Origin: Caulobacter sp.
Lineage (GTDB): Bacteria; Pseudomonadota; Alphaproteobacteria; Caulobacterales; Caulobacteraceae
Assembly (NCBI GenBank): GCA_021741355.1
Contig: JAIOXZ010000031.1
Span: forward strand, 1-42,589
DNA length: 42,589 nucleotides
Reading direction: 5' to 3'
In this document: positions 41,729 to 42,589 of the stretch, piece after piece
Layout: each line of letters begins with the position of its first letter
How positions within the stretch are numbered: the first letter of the stretch is position 1
Notes under the pieces: model-generated
What the model saw: only the letters and a program-made list of their open reading frames with translations
Database searches by the model: none
What the model was told of the DNA's origin: nothing
Position numbers and translations under genes: made by a program

Positions 41729-42589
41729 CTACGCCACCAGCGCTTCCGCTTCCCGCAGATCCACGCTCACCAGCTGGCTCACCCCACGCTCCGCCATCGT
41801 CACCCCGAACAGGCGTTCCATGCGGCTCATGGTCACCGGATTGTGGGTGATGCAGATGAACCGCGTCTGGGTGCGGCTGCGCATTTCGTCGAGCATCGAG
41901 CAGAAGCGGTCGACGTTGGCGTCGTCGAGCGGGGCGTCGACTTCGTCGAGCACGCAGATCGGCGAGGGGTTGGCGAGAAACACCCCGAAGATCAGCGCCG
42001 ACGCCGTCAGAGCCTGCTCGCCGCCGCTCATCAGGCTCATGGTCGACAGCCGCTTGCCCGGCGGGCAGGCGAAGATCTCCAGGCCGGCTTCCAGCGGATC
42101 GTCGGACTCGATGAGGCGCAGCTCGGCCTCGCCGCCGCCGAACAGGGCCTGGAACAGCGCCTGGAAGTGGCCGTTGATGATCTCGAAGGCGGCCAGCAGG
42201 CGGGCGCGGCCCTCGGCGTTCAGCTCCTCGATGCCCTCGCGCAGCTTTGCGACGGCGCCGGTCAGATCGGCGCGTTCGGTCTTGAGGATCAGCACGCGGG
42301 CGCCTTGTTCGGTCGCCTCTTCCTCGGCGCGCAGGTTGACCAGGCCGATGGCGTCGCGGTCGCGCTCCAGGGCGTAGAGATGGGCCTCGACCCCGCCGGC
42401 GTCGCCGGGGATGGCGATGGCCTCGTCGGCGATGCGCTGGCCGAGTTCCTCCGGCTCCATCTTGGCGGATTCGCGGATGTTGCCGGCGATCTCGCCGAAC
42501 CGCTCGCGGGCGGCGTCGAGACGGGCGGCGAGGCCGGCGCGCTGTTCGCGGGCCTCGGCGGCGGCGGCGTCCGCGGCGCGGGCCGCGCG
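41729..42589 (-). CDS. smc: Chromosome segregation protein SMC, C-terminal part (continues past the window)
   Basis: The last 286 residues of SMC, open to the right edge. The first 45 are the end of the long coiled coil ([29 protein letters not shown]). The head domain follows: ABC signature region [19 protein letters not shown], Walker [17 protein letters not shown], and switch His in [14 protein letters not shown] forms a ring with ScpA and ScpB that organises and separates chromosomes. Only the C-terminal ATPase half is in view; the N-terminal half with Walker A lies outside. Confidence 0.94.
   Translation of the reverse strand, partial: RAARAADAAAAEAREQRAGLAARLDAARERFGEIAGNIRESAKMEPEELGQRIADEAIAIPGDAGGVEAHLYALERDRDAIGLVNLRAEEEATEQGARVLILKTERADLTGAVAKLREGIEELNAEGRARLLAAFEIINGHFQALFQALFGGGEAELRLIESDDPLEAGLEIFACPPGKRLSTMSLMSGGEQALTASALIFGVFLANPSPICVLDEVDAPLDDANVDRFCSMLDEMRSRTQTRFICITHNPVTMSRMERLFGVTMAERGVSQLVSVDLREAEALVA

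Overview
The window is about 42.6 kb of high-GC (roughly 68-70%) DNA with tightly packed genes, many joined by ATGA or GTGA overlaps. The gene content points to an alphaproteobacterium of the Caulobacteraceae (Phenylobacterium, Caulobacter or Brevundimonas type). The reasons are a phoR-pstCAB-phoU-phoB cluster with an alphaproteobacterial PstA and PstC, a Caulobacter-style autotransporter, HisKA_2-type kinase signalling, a phaA-phaB pair divergent from phaR, metX-metW, and many small lineage-restricted proteins. The genus is an inference. No rRNA, CRISPR array, prophage or transposase was seen. No gene-free stretch exceeds 300 bases.

Layout. (1) 1-6522, minus strand: the phosphate regulon phoR, pstC, pstA, pstB, phoU, phoB, with a three-half-site Pho box inside the 3' end of phoR. 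The substrate-binding gene pstS is not here. (2) 6671-10370: a roughly 1200-residue autotransporter whose passenger carries two blocks of thrombospondin-type-3-like Asp-rich calcium repeats, closed by a strong terminator. (3) 10405-12671: a sensor-less HisKA_2 histidine kinase, a receiver-only response regulator, a SemiSWEET sugar transporter overlapping the regulator, and a WecG/TagA glycosyltransferase. (4) 12727-18847: a dienelactone hydrolase, a YCII protein, four small charged or cysteine-containing proteins, an MBL hydrolase, a short type I pantothenate-kinase homologue paired with a VOC protein, and an alpha/beta hydrolase. (5) 18880-25400: tRNA-Arg(ACG), a P1-family peptidase divergent from a lipoprotein gamma-glutamyltransferase, a HAMP histidine kinase, and a sixA-DUF952-pyrD operon. 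(6) 25481-29496: metX-metW-EEP as an overlapping operon, convergent with and overlapping a phospholipase D gene. (7) 29548-32817: a PII protein followed by a two-hairpin element, a methyltransferase, gloB with a DUF985 gene, and an exported protein. (8) 32881-36149: a REPIN-like repeat, phaB, phaA, a palindromic candidate operator and phaR. (9) 36165-42589: a family of two-hairpin palindromic repeats (four copies), small membrane proteins, a GT2/ArnT-type pair, an HMG-CoA-lyase homologue, a DUF559 nuclease-like gene flanked by inverted copies of the repeat, and the 3' end of smc.

How the parts may work together. The pst/pho genes take up phosphate and report on it, and the Pho box would place pst-phoU-phoB under PhoB autoregulation. 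metX and metW serve methionine synthesis. phaA and phaB feed polyhydroxybutyrate synthesis and phaR probably represses it. The most unusual features are structural: the covarying two-hairpin repeats bracketing a DUF559 gene, the REPIN-like inverted repeat, the double hairpin after the PII gene, the calcium-repeat autotransporter, and a phospholipase D gene whose family-like start lies at an ATT codon.
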